From Sphaerolaimus hirsutus (taxonomy: Eukaryota; Nematoda; Chromadorea; Monhysterida; Sphaerolaimidae): DNA of 64,000 bases. How positions within the stretch are numbered: the first letter of the stretch is position 1; every line of letters begins with the position of its first letter. The stretch is taken from NCBI GenBank assembly GCA_964036195.1, contig OZ038452.1:1302001-1366000 (forward strand), read 5' to 3'. The position numbers and the translations under genes are program-made. Below the pieces are notes generated by a model. That model was not told the DNA's origin. It did not search any database and saw nothing but the letters and a program-made list of their open reading frames with translations. This document shows positions 1-17,261 of this stretch, piece by piece.

Positions 1-390
1 TATATGGGGTGCTGAATTGCACATAAGGCATAGACACCTTTGACCGATTCAGCACAAAAGCACCATTTTTTAAAACACGGCAACAGCGCGGCCCAGATCC
101 GGGCTTTGCTGCTTGAACAAAGGCCAGAAAAGCTTCGTGGGCATTTTTGGCCGCGCCGTGGGCATTTTCGTGTGCATTTTTCGAATCTGATCTTAATTTA
201 CCTTTATGATTTTAGATTTGTGTATGTTACTACATGCTTACCTGCCCAATGTTACATTAGTGACCATTAGTGAGCCCATTGTTACATTCGGCACTTTACA
301 TGACATTTTTACTGATATGACATGGCGCCCCCGGTACCCGGTTCGGCAAAAAGTCGGGACTGGGGTGGTCCCGATGGCATTTGCTGTTTA
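1..390. other. gene-free AT-rich leader
   Basis: No convincing exon or repeat boundary is seen. Near 285-330 it carries a short stretch (cggcactttacatgacat) that also occurs near 4913-4950, so it is probably transposon-derived. Confidence 0.4.
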
Positions 391-1253
391 GTTCACAATT
401 ATTTCGAATTCCTCCCCACTCCCGTTAACTGGGCAAAATTGTCACAGAAAGCCAAACTACACCAACAGAAATGTGGCCCTGGAGCCACATCGCGGTGACT
501 GGCAACTTGCCAGCGGTAGTGCGTATCTGCCACGCGGATTCCAATGTGTCCCATCTGCGGGGGAATTTGCTAAAATGGTTTGCAAACGCTTCACAGAATT
601 ACAATGCGCCGGGCAATGCTTTGTAGCCATACACACTATCTCGTCGGTGGCTACCGTATTTCTTCTAATAGAATTAGAGGTGCCGTTCTATTGGAGGCTG
701 CCGTTCTATTTTCTTCACAAATTTTTTTCACGTTTCATTTGAACAATGTTTTTAATGAGAGATGAGGAACATTCGAATATCTGAAGCTTAACTTCGAACA
801 AAACCAAATGTGAAAACAACCCTGAATCATAGTTCTGAACACCTTCGATGTTCTCACCACCTATTCTTTTAACATTTTTTTGTTTTGGCACTCTGCCGAT
901 GTAATTTCTACCTGCCGTTCTATTGGAGGCTGCCATTCTATTGTTTCCAAGAGTGTAAAAACGTGCAGATTGAAGGTTTTAGAATGCTGTTCTACTGGAA
1001 AATTCCTATTAGAATTAGGTATGCCGTTCTATCAGAAAAAATACGGTAATTGAGAAGCATTTTTACACTTTCATAAAAACCTTCACAAATGTCTTGGTGA
1101 TCTGCCAACATTTGTCAACAACACGATTAGACTATCAACCATTCAACCAGCACGTGCAAAGCATTTCGGTCAACTCAATTCCAATTTCCAGTTGACAGGA
1201 CTAACTGCACGCAGCGCAGCACCATGCCGCAGTTAAGGCGGCGCAGCACAGCC
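391..1253. repeat. dispersed direct repeat, copy A
   Basis: About 860 bp nearly identical to 7644-8541 in the same orientation. Shared sequence runs from the tagttcacaattatt region to gcggcgcagcacagccgcat. It contains a MITE-like unit bounded by ccgtatttcttctaatagaa and an inverted, mutated copy of it near 1030-1050, with repeated gccgttctattggaggc motifs inside. No coding function is recognised. The two copies differ by small indels, for example an extra block around 7935-7985. Confidence 0.75.
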
Positions 1254-1414
1254 GCATCTAAAATTCATAACTCACAATACAATTAAAATACCTAAACTCA
1301 TGAGCTTTGGACACAAGAAACGTCTGCATTTAAGCTTTCTTTGACTGGAATAACAATGCTGTATCTTTATCCACTCATCTGTGATTAATTTTACGCCCAA
1401 GCTGTAATCACAGC

Positions 1415-1615
1415 ATTAGCGCGATTAAGTTAGCCCAACACTTTTCTGCCGCTATTCCACTCGTTATTCTGCCGCTAATTGCACAAACTTCAAGGACAGT
1501 GAAAGTATATTGCAGTAAGTAAACTCACTTTGCTGCTTTGAATAGAAGTTTAGTCGCTTGCGGAATTTTTCACCGATGTAGGTAGGCACCGCATAATTTT
1601 GGACAAAACGAAGGT
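1415..1615. repeat. inverted dispersed repeat (partner 13575-13790)
   Basis: The stretch with cactcgttattctgccgcta, then the gcttgcggaatttttcaccg part and the aaaacgaaggtaggta end reappears in reverse complement at about 13575-13790. The paired end gtaggcaccgctgccgctgc at about 2030 also reappears there inverted. Probably two copies of one transposon in opposite orientation. Confidence 0.6.
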
Positions 1616-2967
1616 AGGTACAGTGCGCGCAGAAATTCCTGTGCGTATTGGCACCGACCCAAGTGCCACTGTTACTCCGCGCACTCGCGCCAGCCTACAT
1701 CTTAAAACTGCACGCGAATTTTGCTCGACTAGGCGCGTCGTTTTCCCAATACAAACTTGTGATTTTTACGAACTTTTCGAGGCCCACCACGCGCTTGAAA
1801 ATGGGAATTGTGGGTCGAGCGTACGCACAGGGGGCTAAAATTATGTGCGTTCTCTGTCAAATGTAAAAAATCGTAGAAATTTGACTGTCGTTATTGAGCT
1901 CACACACAAAAAAGGCGAGCCTGACGGAACGTTCGTGATTTTTGGGGTTAGCGCTAGTGGGCATTTACACGAAAGTGGGCGGAGCTTACGCTGACCGCCG
2001 CATGCAAAGCAAAATATTTGCGCGCACTGTAGGCACCGCTGCCGCTGCCGCACATGCTAAAAAATTGCACTCATGCGGCAAGTAGACACGTCTGAAAACG
2101 CTGCTGAAAACTGGCCACTGTCCATGTGAATCGATCAAAATAACAGACGACACGAAAAGCATGATTAAATGGGCACAAGATGGCCATCGTTGCCAATCAC
2201 ACAGCACGATTGCATGATCACATAAAATATTGCATGAATAGATGCAACTGGGCAAAAAACGGATGCCCGGCATTCAAAAACGATTAAGTAGAAAACATTT
2301 AGACGACAGTTTTGTGACGAAATAGGAACTGGACGTGACATATGAACATGAGCGCGCCGGCAGCCAGCATCGCTGCAGCGGGTCTGTATTTACCGCTTGG
2401 CATCTAAACCGTTTGGCATATAGAAAACGGATCAGGGGTTTCCGAGGTTTTGACCCTCGCGGGGGCTTCATAGATAGCAAATCCCTCCTCAGGAAACATG
2501 AATAGGCATTCTGGGGGCTCGCTGTGGCAAAATAGATATGATATACATGGCAAAATTGACAAAATGGTGCAAAATTTAGCGATTTTCGGTAAAAATTGCA
2601 GAAAATCGGTCAAGGTTTGCTCCACATAGATAGTAGATGGTTGAGTGATTTGGGGGAGGCTTAGGGGATAGTAGTCTCGCGATGAAAGATGGTTGAGCAG
2701 CCCTCCCCCATGAGACCCCCACAATGGGTCTAGGGGCATCTCCTGGCGACCCGGATCCACTTCCACCTGGGAGGAGAACCGCCAAACATTTCAACCTTTT
2801 ATTGTGATCGATTCTAAAACTGGTTCTGTGCCTTCTGTGATAATTGTATCGCATAACTGTAATGCCCAAAAATAACAACTCTCAGAGGTGCGACTCTTAA
2901 AACAGCACCGTGTAAAACACATGTCCGCCATGTTGATACATGCGTGTGAAGTCGCAAAACCTAATGT
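1616..2967. other. gene-free stretch
   Basis: Apart from scattered repeat pieces I see no exon with good splice sites or recognisable protein similarity. Open frames on the minus strand around 2400-2880 are low-complexity and have no homologue I recognise. Confidence 0.4.
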
Positions 2968-2973
2968 GCCTAC

Positions 2974-3209
2974 ACACACTAGTTTTCACCGTGACTTCGT
3001 GTGAAAACTGAAATTTTTTCAAATGCAAATTAATGAATTCGGTTGAATGATTTGATAAGTATTAAATTTGAATTTAAATAAATGAAAGTTAAAGTTTGAA
3101 AATTTGAAAACTAAAACACGTATAGCCTACAATAAGAGTAGGCTGAATGTCGCCATGTGGCCATTTCAGTGTTCACATCAGTCACGGTGAAAACTAGTGT
3201 GTGTAGGGC
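2974..3209. mobile_element. MITE with 28-bp CCTACACACACTAG ends
   Basis: Terminal inverted repeats begin cctacacacactagttttc and end gaaaactagtgtgtgtagg. The interior is about 180 bp, AT-rich and non-coding. A second copy lies at 16490-16715. I could not define a target-site duplication, so the superfamily is unknown. Confidence 0.75.
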
Positions 3210-3951
3210 CAATAAAACTACAACTGCAAAAAAAAATAAGCTACCCGAAAAAAAACAACAATTTTTCGGCCAATGTTTGTAGCGCAAAAGCTATGCTCAT
3301 TGAATAAATATGTGAATACATAGTCTTTTCATCGCAGCGTTGCAAATGGTGTCCTTTGAACGCGAGCCACCAGAAACTGCCACAGAGAAGGAAGCTTACC
3401 GTAGACTCAGGTGAATTTTGGAAAAGTTTTTATATTTTTTTTACTTTGTGACAAGTTCTGCTGTCAAAATGTGATGCTGTTTTCAGGGCGGAAATGAATT
3501 CGACCAAGTGATGTATATTCGCAGATGATTCCAATTTGTATTTCATAATACATTTGCAAAAATATTTATAAATATTTACAAAATACCCATAATCACGCAA
3601 TCATTCCAATCTCAGATTTTTTACATTGATGCATTTTTTTGTTTAAATTTTACATCCAGTGCAAATAATAGTACACGTGATTCTTTCTGCACAGAGTGAG
3701 ATTACCTCAAAAAGTAAATAATTCTACTTACCCACGTTGAAATGGTGAATTCCTGAGCAATTAAACGCAGAATATGCAGTAAATGTAGGTAATTTTGTGA
3801 ACTTATTATAGCCACAAGTGAATCGACAAACAACATCAAAAAGTGATACACTTGGCACCCGCGTGGAATAAATACATGAAACGGGTTCGATTTCCGCCAA
3901 TGATGTGCAATTTTGCACTCTAATTTTACGACCACTTGCGCACCTCGTGGC

Positions 3952-4810
3952 TAGTGATGTAAAAGCGCCATGGCGCTGGCGCCTGGCGCTAGCGCCAAAG
4001 CGAAAAGCGCCATGGCGCTTTTGGCGCTTGGCGCTAAAATGCTCTGGCGCCATTGGCGCTCGGCGCCATGCATCCGAAAGGCGCCATGGCGCTTTTGGCG
4101 CTTGGCGCTATTTTCCGGTGGCGCCATTGGCGCTTGGCGCTAGCCTTTTTAAAAGCGCCAAAAAAGCGCCAGAGAATGAAAACTTTACGCTGCGATAACT
4201 GACTGCGAATTGTGAAGCTCTATGGCCAATTCATTTTATGGCTATTTTTATTCTTATGAATGAGGTGTGCATCATACTACCTGTCGTAAAAGTCTTAAAA
4301 GTCATGTAAAATGCCCTGTAAAATGTGAAACATATTGAAATTTGGCATTCTACGGGTCTTTCAAATGACATTTTACAGAATATTTTACATGACATTTGAC
4401 ATTTTACAGGGGGGTTTTTTACAAAACTTTTGGCATTTTACTGGTAATTTGACACTTAACAGAGTTTTACAACGTCTGGGAGTGTCCCCAGGTAGAATTT
4501 CTACCTTAAGTGTTAAGTAAGAAAGCTTTTTGGCTTTCATTTAGCTTTTATTACGTTCTGGGAGACGATGGAAGTCATAAGGTGATGAAACTGATAGGTG
4601 AACTGTGCGTGCGTCATTAAAGGACAATATTTTGGCGCTGGCGCCATTGGCGCTTGGCGCCATAGCCTCATGGCGCCATTGGCGCTTGGCGCCGTGGTCT
4701 GGAAAAGCGCCATGGCGCTTGGCGCTATTTTGTCGTGGCGCTATTGGCGCTGGACTTTGAAAAGCGCCATGGCGCTTGGCGCTAAAATCCTGGCGCTTTT
4801 TACATCACTA
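3952..4810. mobile_element. hAT-like MITE with GGCGCC-array core
   Basis: Ends are tagtgatgtaaaa and ttttacatcacta. Flanks are a perfect 8-bp duplication CTCGTGGC (3944-3951 and 4811-4818), the hAT signature. The core is a dense array of overlapping palindromes built from gcgcc, ggcgcc and catggcgc that could form many hairpins. A piece resembling the intron-forming element (3' end gggagtgtccccag near 4480) is nested at about 4290-4495. Related copies are at 5366, 37622 and 38598. Confidence 0.85.
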
Positions 4811-5084
4811 CTCGTGGCTCTTCCAGACCATGTAAGATGTCATGTAAACTGTGAAAATTCCTGTAAAATGTCAATTTTTTTTGTCTTTAATTTCCACTTG
4901 GCAATTGATATTCGGCACTTTACATGACATTTTTACTGATATGACATGGCGCCCGCGGTTGAACGTCAGAACACAACTTCGACACATTCAAATCCAATAC
5001 ACAAAATAATCACAAAGCAACAACTACAAATCACCGGGCAGCTTGAGTACGTGCCTCGCGTAGTGCCGCACTTCCATGGTCCAC

Positions 5085-6650
5085 GATTACCGGGATTTAT
5101 CCCCCGATGGACTTCTTACCCCGGGGGATGATATAGTCCTCGAGGACTATATCGGCCGACAGCCCTTTTTGTATGAGGACTATATCAACCCATTATACAT
5201 ATATTACCTACTGTGTGTGTTACAGTGACCCGCGGCACGCGGCCTTGCGTTACATTGACCCGCGGCACGCGGCCCGGCCTTGCTTTTAATTTACCCATTG
5301 ACCCATTGTTGACCCGGCATCTGTTGATGGGAATGTGTTTGATATTTCCTCTTATTTATAGTGATTAGTAATGGAAAAGCGCCAGGAAAAATGGCGCCAA
5401 TGGCGCCATGGCGCCATTCCAAAAATTGGCGCCGGGCGCCACAGGGCGCCAGAGAAAATGGCGCCAGGCGCCTATGGCGCCACGGCGCCATCTGAAAAAA
5501 ATGGCGCCGGGTGCCAAAGAGCGCCAGAAACAATGGTGCCAGGCGCCAAAATGGTGCCAGGCGCCAAAATGGCGCCAACAAAAAAATCCCATATTTCAGT
5601 CTGTATATCATTACGGAAGCATTTATAGAGGAGTAACGTACGATACCATTTTAGGGCGCTAGCGCCATGGCGCCATTCCATCACTAATTGTGATGCAAGA
5701 ACACTGCTTGCATCAGATCAAAAATATTTATTGACGCGTGGCACGCCAATATTATCCACGCGTCTGTTTGGCCTATTGGCATCGATTATCGATTGCGTGC
5801 GTATACAAAGAACAATGCATGCAACTAGGAAACTCAATTTCTCGGCCATTTCTCAGCCGATTTTCACCAATGAACACTTAAAATGATCAGAATCACATGG
5901 AGATTGCATTTTTATGTTCAGATTATTAAGAATTTGGTAAACTCATGGTAATCATGACAGACAAATCGCCAATATACTACAGACAAAATGCCAATGCAAC
6001 ACAGACAAAATGCCAATGCAACACAGACAAAACGCGAATGCAACACAGACGAAACACCAATGCAACACAGCAAAATGCCAAAGCATTTTGTCTGTGATCC
6101 ATTGGCGTTTTGTCTGTGTTGCATTTGCGTTTTGTCTGTGTTGTATTGGCATTTTGTCTGTAGTATATTGGCGATTTGTCTGTCATGATTACCATGAGTT
6201 TACCGAATTCTTAATAATCTGAACATAAAAATGCAATCTCCATGGATTCTGATCATTTTAAGTGTTCATTGGTGAAAATCGGCTGAGAAATGGCCAAGAA
6301 ATTGAGTTTGTAAGTTGCATGCATTGTTCTTCATTTACCCACGCAATCGATAATCGATGCCAATAGGCCAAACAGACGCGTGCATAATATTGGCGTGCCA
6401 CGCGTCAATAAATATTTTTGATCTGATGCAAGCAGTGTTCTTGCATCGCAATAAATAAAAGGAAATATCAAACACATTCCCATGGCCCAACAGATGCCCC
6501 AAAAGTGTAATTATATATTTTGTATGGAGGACTACATCATCCCACGTTATAAAAGTCGGGTCGAAGTAGTCCTCGGGCTGATGTAGTCCTCGAGGGCTAT
6601 ATCAACCCAGGGGGTAAGAAGTCCATGGGGGGATAGGGTACGTAAGCCAT
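5085..6650. mobile_element. 1.5-kb foldback (palindromic) element
   Basis: Two long arms are inverted around about 6075. The left arm carries gatggacttcttacccc, the gatatagtcctcgagg block, then acgcgtggcacgccaatatt and repeated acacagacaaaatgccaatg. The right arm carries their reverse complements (about 6090-6630). The left arm is interrupted by the hAT-like element at 5366-5686. No protein is encoded; open frames in the centre are translations of the short tandem repeat. Confidence 0.8.
5366..5686. mobile_element. hAT-like GGCGCC-core element nested in the foldback
   Basis: Ends are tagtaatggaaaa and ttccatcacta. The 8-bp flanks ATAGTGAT and ATTGTGAT differ at one base. The core is a gcgccaggcgcc array. 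The uninterrupted right arm of the foldback shows the pre-insertion sequence, so this is a later nested insertion. Confidence 0.8.
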
Positions 6651-7143
6651 GGTCCACTTATCTGCACCCTTTTCGTCAGTTTCATGTATCCTAATCACAT
6701 GAGCATTCCTCCACTTGTCCTCGTCATCAAACGGCTGGTCGGGCACCAGCGGCGGGATTTAATTTGCCCGACATGGTTTTTTCGGGCATCCCGATTCTAG
6801 TTGTGTTTGGGATTGCCTAAACGCTGCCCGGTTGAAATATCGTTCGGGCCCGGTCCTGAATCCTGTAAAATGTCAGATAATATTTGTAAAGTGACATGAT
6901 AAGACTCAATCCTGGAACAAAGCATTAGAAAAATCGACTGTTTTACTGTTTTATACAGCACTTTGTACAATTTACACATATTTATGATACACACTTTGAC
7001 AAATTTGGACGACATTTTACAGCACTAGGAACAGTGTAAATATGTTAGGTGTCAAACAGAAGCACATAACAACAGTAATTTCCGACACAACTAAAAATCG
7101 GGCTGCCCAACAAAAGCCCAATCGGGCAAATGCTACCCCGCAC

Positions 7144-7325
7144 CAAATCGGCCAACAAAGCGCAGTAGGTGCCGTGCAGCTTGCCGACCGACTGCTCGTC
7201 CGACTCGAGGCCGAGCTCGCCGGTGCCGTCGCGCAGGCGCACCTCGCACGTGTCGTCGCCGATGTCCGGCCGCGGGGACACCTGGCACAGGGGTTTGGTG
7301 CCATCAGTGGTGGATTGGGGGCGAT
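7144..7325 (-). CDS. single putative exon of an unassigned gene
   Basis: A GC-rich 182-nt open segment on the minus strand is bounded by an acceptor (cacattttag|at) and a possible donor (gatttg|gtgcgg). In the open frame it reads as two bases plus 60 codons, including CEVRLRDGTGELGLESDEQ and GKLHGTYCALLADL. Base composition and codon use resemble the ALDH3 and ADPGK exons and differ sharply from the surrounding repeats. I do not recognise the family. It lies about 2 kb beyond the ALDH3 stop codon on the same strand and may belong to the next gene. An inner acceptor at ctgtgccag would shorten it. Confidence 0.45.
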
Positions 7326-7479
7326 CTAAAATGTGGCAAAATGGTGAGGAAAGTGATGGGTGCTGAGCTATTTAGGTAACTTGCAAGTGAGGAGTACTTC
7401 TCTTGACGAGTGTTCGTTTCTACTTGTCAGTTAACCTGTCACGTGGCTTACCACTTATAACCTAAAGCTTATGTCCTCA

Positions 7480-7600
7480 AGAAATGTACTGTATTTCCTC
7501 GGAATACCCCCCTCCCCTCGAGGGGTTTATTTTTCAGAATGAGAACTTTGAGGGGGTTAAACGAGGGGGGGGGTATTTCGAGGATATACGGTTCATTGAA
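7480..7600. repeat. short element with cctcgaataccccc ends
   Basis: Inverted ends (ctgtatttcctcggaatac and ttcgaggatatacgg) bracket C/G-run sequence. The same end motif recurs at 22328, 28410, 42035, 51085 and 58696, so this is a widespread family of G-run-bearing non-autonomous elements. Confidence 0.55.
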
Positions 7601-7643
7601 GTATCTGTAATTTTCCAATTCCAACAGAACCTTTCCCGATGGC

Positions 7644-8541
7644 ATTTGCTGTTTAGTTCACAATTATTACGGATTCCTCCCCACTCCCGTTAACTGGGCA
7701 AAATTGTCACAGAAAGCCAAACTACACCAACAGAAATGTGGCCCTGGAGCCACATCGCGGTGACTGGCAACTTGCCAGCGGTAGTGCGTATCTGCCACGC
7801 GGATTCCATAGTGTCCCATCTGCGGGGAAATTTGCTAAAATTGTTTGCAAACGTTTCACAGAATTACAATGCGCCTGGCAATGCTTTGTAGCCATACACA
7901 CTATCTCGTCGGTGGCTACCGTATTTCTTCTAATAGAAGAGCGCCGTTCTATTTTTTTCGTCAACTTTTTCCTTTTCCGTTATATTGGAGGCTGCCGTTC
8001 TATTTTCTTCACGTTTCATTTGAACATTATGTTTTTAATGAGAGATGAACAACATTCGAATATCTGAAGCTTAACTTCGAACAAAACCAAATGTGAAAAC
8101 AACCCTGAATCATAGTTCTGAACACCTTCGATGTTCTCACCACCTCTTCTTGTAACATTTTTTTGTTTTGGCACTCTGCCGATGTAATTTCTACCTGCTG
8201 TTCTATTGGAGGCCGCCATTCTATTGATTCCAAAAGTGTAAAAACGTGCAGATTGAAAGTATTAGAATGCCGTTCTACTGGAAAAATTCCTATTAGAATG
8301 AGGTATGCCGTTCTATCAGAAAAAATACGGTAATTGAGAAGCATTTTTACACTTTCATAAAAACCTTCACAAATGTCTTGGTGATCTGTCAACATTTGTC
8401 AACAACACGATTAGACTATCAACCATTCAACCAGCACGTGCAAAGCATTTCGGTCAACTCAATTCCAATTTCCAGTTGACAGGACTAACTGCACGCAGCG
8501 CAGCACCATGCCGCAGTTAAGGCGGCGCAGCACAGCCGCAT
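7644..8541. repeat. dispersed direct repeat, copy B
   Basis: Direct copy of 391-1253 (see that entry), lying between the unassigned exon and the 3' end of ALDH3. No coding content is recognised. Confidence 0.75.
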
Positions 8542-9085
8542 TTGTGCCGCTATCAGCTGCCATGGCTGCAACTGCAGTCGGATGGATACGAGGGCGAGAT
8601 TTTGAGCTGAGCAAAGTTGCCTCAATTGGGGGACACTTTGTTGCTTCAGTTGACTTCTTTGCTTGGTGGAAATAATTTCATCTCTTTGTAGGATACAAAG
8701 CGGATGGATTTCGCCACCATTTATCAAGTTTTCATCGCAAAAAAATATAGGAAAATTAATATATTCATCCCAAAACCAAAAAAAGCGAAAAACTAAAAAG
8801 TCACTAAGCGACCCCTCCGATCAGGTAACGGTGTTATAAAAAAAGTAACAAAAATCAGACTATGGTAGAATATTGTGAGAAATAAATAAATAGAATTACA
8901 ATCACATCATCACCGGAATCACATCCAAGGTTACTCCGCAAATGGACAAGTAACACAAGAATCGTGAGCTACATAGGTATATAAATACATATAGGTAAAG
9001 TGATAAATAAACTGACAAGTGAAAAGTATTTTCATTTAGAAATGTACCTGTCACATTCAATTTATTATCATTTAAGTTTTACCTG

Positions 9086-9257
9086 GGGGCAGTCCCAAGC
9101 CCTGTAAAGTGTAAAGTCAAATGCAAAGTAAAGTGTCAGCAAAACAAAAAAGAAAAGGTTTCATTACTGAACTTTGCATGACAATTGACACTTTACTTTG
9201 CATTTGACTTAACATTTGACACTTTACTTTACACTTTACAGGGCTTGGGATTGCCAC
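9086..9257 (-). mobile_element. stand-alone introner-type MITE
   Basis: Read on the minus strand it begins GTGGCAATCCCAAGCCCTG and ends cagggcttgggactgcccc, flanked on both sides by CAG. This is the end structure of the elements forming ALDH3 intron 5 and ADPGK introns 6 and 8. It lies just downstream of the ALDH3 stop and is about 172 bp long. The interior is a hairpin of aaagtgtcatgcaaa-like motifs. Confidence 0.75.
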
Positions 9258-9364
9258 CTGTTGCTCATTTACCACTAAATATACTTTTCGCTTTTCCACC
9301 AGCGGAATCTGCACCAATACCGATGCGCTTATCATATACACTTTTATCTCTAGTAGACAGCACC

Positions 9365-15516
<6,152 letters not shown>

Positions 15517-15519
15517 CTG

Positions 15520-15716
15520 TGGGGGGGGGCTGATTGACCCGACAGGGGGGGTTGATTGACCCGACAGGGGGGGGGGGTTGATTGACCCGACAGGGGGGGG
15601 GGTTGATTGACCCGACGGGGGGGGGGGTTGATTGACCCGACACGGGGGGGGGGGGTTGATTGACCCGACAGGGGGGGGGGGTTGATTGACCCGACAGGGG
15701 GGGGGGGGGTTGTCGG
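15520..15716. repeat. G-rich minisatellite abutting an ALDH3 splice acceptor
   Basis: Seven to eight tandem units of about 22-28 bp, ttgattgacccgaca plus a run of 7-12 G. On the minus strand the last unit supplies the C-rich tract and the CACAG acceptor used by the first recovered ALDH3 exon. Run lengths vary between units, so copy number is probably unstable and may be misassembled. Confidence 0.9.
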
Positions 15717-15851
15717 GCAGTCCGATTGGATGAAAATGGGTTGTGGTTTTGGGCGACAGCCGCGCACCATGTAATATGTTAAATGTGAATATTTGTCGGA
15801 TGTTATCCAACTTTGCATCACACTTGCAGATTGAGCATGTTCATATTAGGG

Positions 15852-16410
15852 TGTCAACAAAAACTTTTTGGCGGAAAACGGAAACGGAAACGGAAAATTT
15901 CTTGCACATGCCGGAAAACGGAAACGGAAACGGAAAATTTTTTGCACTTGCCGGAAAACGGAAAACGGAAAAATTGAAGGCCGGAAAACGGAAACGGAAA
16001 CCGAAAAATTTGCTGAAATTATGCCGGAAACCGAAAAAATTTGCTGAAATTTTGCCGGAAACGGAAAAAAATTTGCGGAAATTTATCCTGAATTAAAAAA
16101 ATGTGCAGAAATCTCACTAGAAATAGGAAAAATACACTTCATTGAGAACCTGCGTGCATTTTTACCAGTTTGGCTGAAACAGAAAACAGAAAATTGAGCT
16201 GGAAAGTGGAAAATAGTTTGAAAAACAGACAATTGAACCGCAAAACGGAAAAAGGCGGAAAAACTGAAAAAAATTGCCGGAAAACGGAAAATGTACCGGA
16301 AAAACGGAAACGGAAAAAAAATTTAGCAGCCGGAAAACGGAAACGGAAAAAAATTAGCCTGCGGAAAGCGGAAACGGAAAATGGAAAACGGAAAGTTGAC
16401 ACCCTATTCA
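15852..16410. mobile_element. TAGGGTGTCAAC-ended element with ggaaac array
   Basis: Ends are tagggtgtcaac and gttgacaccctat. Flanks share TTCATA. The core is many iterations of ggaaaacggaaac with short spacers. It resembles the TAGGGTT-ended hAT-like group but has a different simple-repeat core. Confidence 0.65.
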
Positions 16411-16489
16411 TAGTTGACAACCGAGATTTCCGCAACTGATAAATCTATTTTGTAAATATTTTGGTTTACCAGAATGAAACATTGACCCT

Positions 16490-16715
16490 ACACACACTAG
16501 TTTTCACCGTGACTGATGTGAAAACTGAAATGGCCACATGGCGACATCCAGCCTACTCTTTTGTATGCTGTGTTTTAGTTTCAATTTTTTTAATTTTAGC
16601 TTTCATCTAAATTCCAATTAAAATTATATAAAATAATTCAACCGTGTTCATTTATTTGCATTTGAAAAAATTTCAGTTCTCACACGAAGTCACGGTGAAA
16701 ACTAGTGTGTGTAGG
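16490..16715. mobile_element. MITE, second copy of CCTACACACACTAG family
   Basis: Ends are ctacacacactagttttcac and gtgaaaactagtgtgtgtag. The core is inverted relative to the copy at 2974-3209 and diverged. Confidence 0.75.
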
Positions 16716-16883
16716 CACATTGTTGACCTCTGTCAACAGTAGTTGACGAGCCTCATTCCGCCAAATTCAAATGTTTAAACCAGATTTATCAGCTCAAAAA
16801 ATTTCAGTCATCGGCCCCAGTGCACACCACTGGATTGAATTCCAAAACAAGCAATTATCGACGATTTTAAAAGACCTTACGAG

Positions 16884-17261
16884 CAGGGCCGTATCCAGGG
16901 GGGGGGGGGCTGCAGCCCCCCCCCCTTCCCGGGGCGAGACCAGAATATGACCGAAAAATGCGACTTTTTCACCGTCAGCGTAAACATTTTTGCGCGCTAG
17001 CGCGCATTCTTCACCGGACATAAGGTATTATCATCAGATCTGCTCCATGTGGCCGCAAATCGTTATAAATACACTCAATGTTGTACTTTTTGCTGTTGTG
17101 TATGTATATTTACATACATATACAGTGTTCCATGGCGCTGGCGCCAACGCCAATGGCGCCATTATGTAGCAAAAATTTTAGGGGGGGGGGGCTGAGCCCC
17201 CCCCTCGCCGGCCTCCGTAAACAAGCAGCCCCCCCGCTCAAAAATCCTGGATACGTCCCAG
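16884..17261. mobile_element. hAT MITE, CAGGGCCGTATCCAGG family
   Basis: Ends CAGGGCCGTATCCAGG and CCTGGATACGTCCCAG, with a perfect 8-bp duplication CTTACGAG on both sides. Inside are long G/C runs, a tatgtatatttacatacata palindrome and a ggcgctggcgccaacgcc hairpin. The CAGGG end and 8-bp duplication are diagnostic of hAT. Other copies lie at 25127, 30827, 54912 and about 60783. Confidence 0.85.

Noticed and set aside
4020-5600. Open frames such as GAIGAWRH / APGAKWRQ repeats here and at 37.6-40 kb
   Set aside because: All derive from GGCGCC-array cores of MITEs; no start context, splice sites or homology.
5918-6222. Several overlapping open frames rich in Cys/Leu/Phe or His-Arg-Gln-Asn repeats
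   Set aside because: They are translations of the acacagacaaaatgccaatg tandem repeat in the foldback centre and occur on both strands.
8485-8727. 80-codon minus-strand frame rich in Gln, Leu and Cys
   Set aside because: Begins in unique DNA but ends inside the dispersed repeat (copy B); the corresponding frame is not kept at copy A.
15852-16410. TAGGG ends read as telomeric repeat remnants
   Set aside because: TAGGG occurs once at each element end as part of longer inverted repeats with 8-bp or near-8-bp duplications; no tandem TTAGGG array exists.
16900-16930. G-runs with paired C-runs as rho-independent terminators
   Set aside because: They are hairpins inside hAT MITEs in a eukaryotic genome; bacterial terminator logic does not apply.
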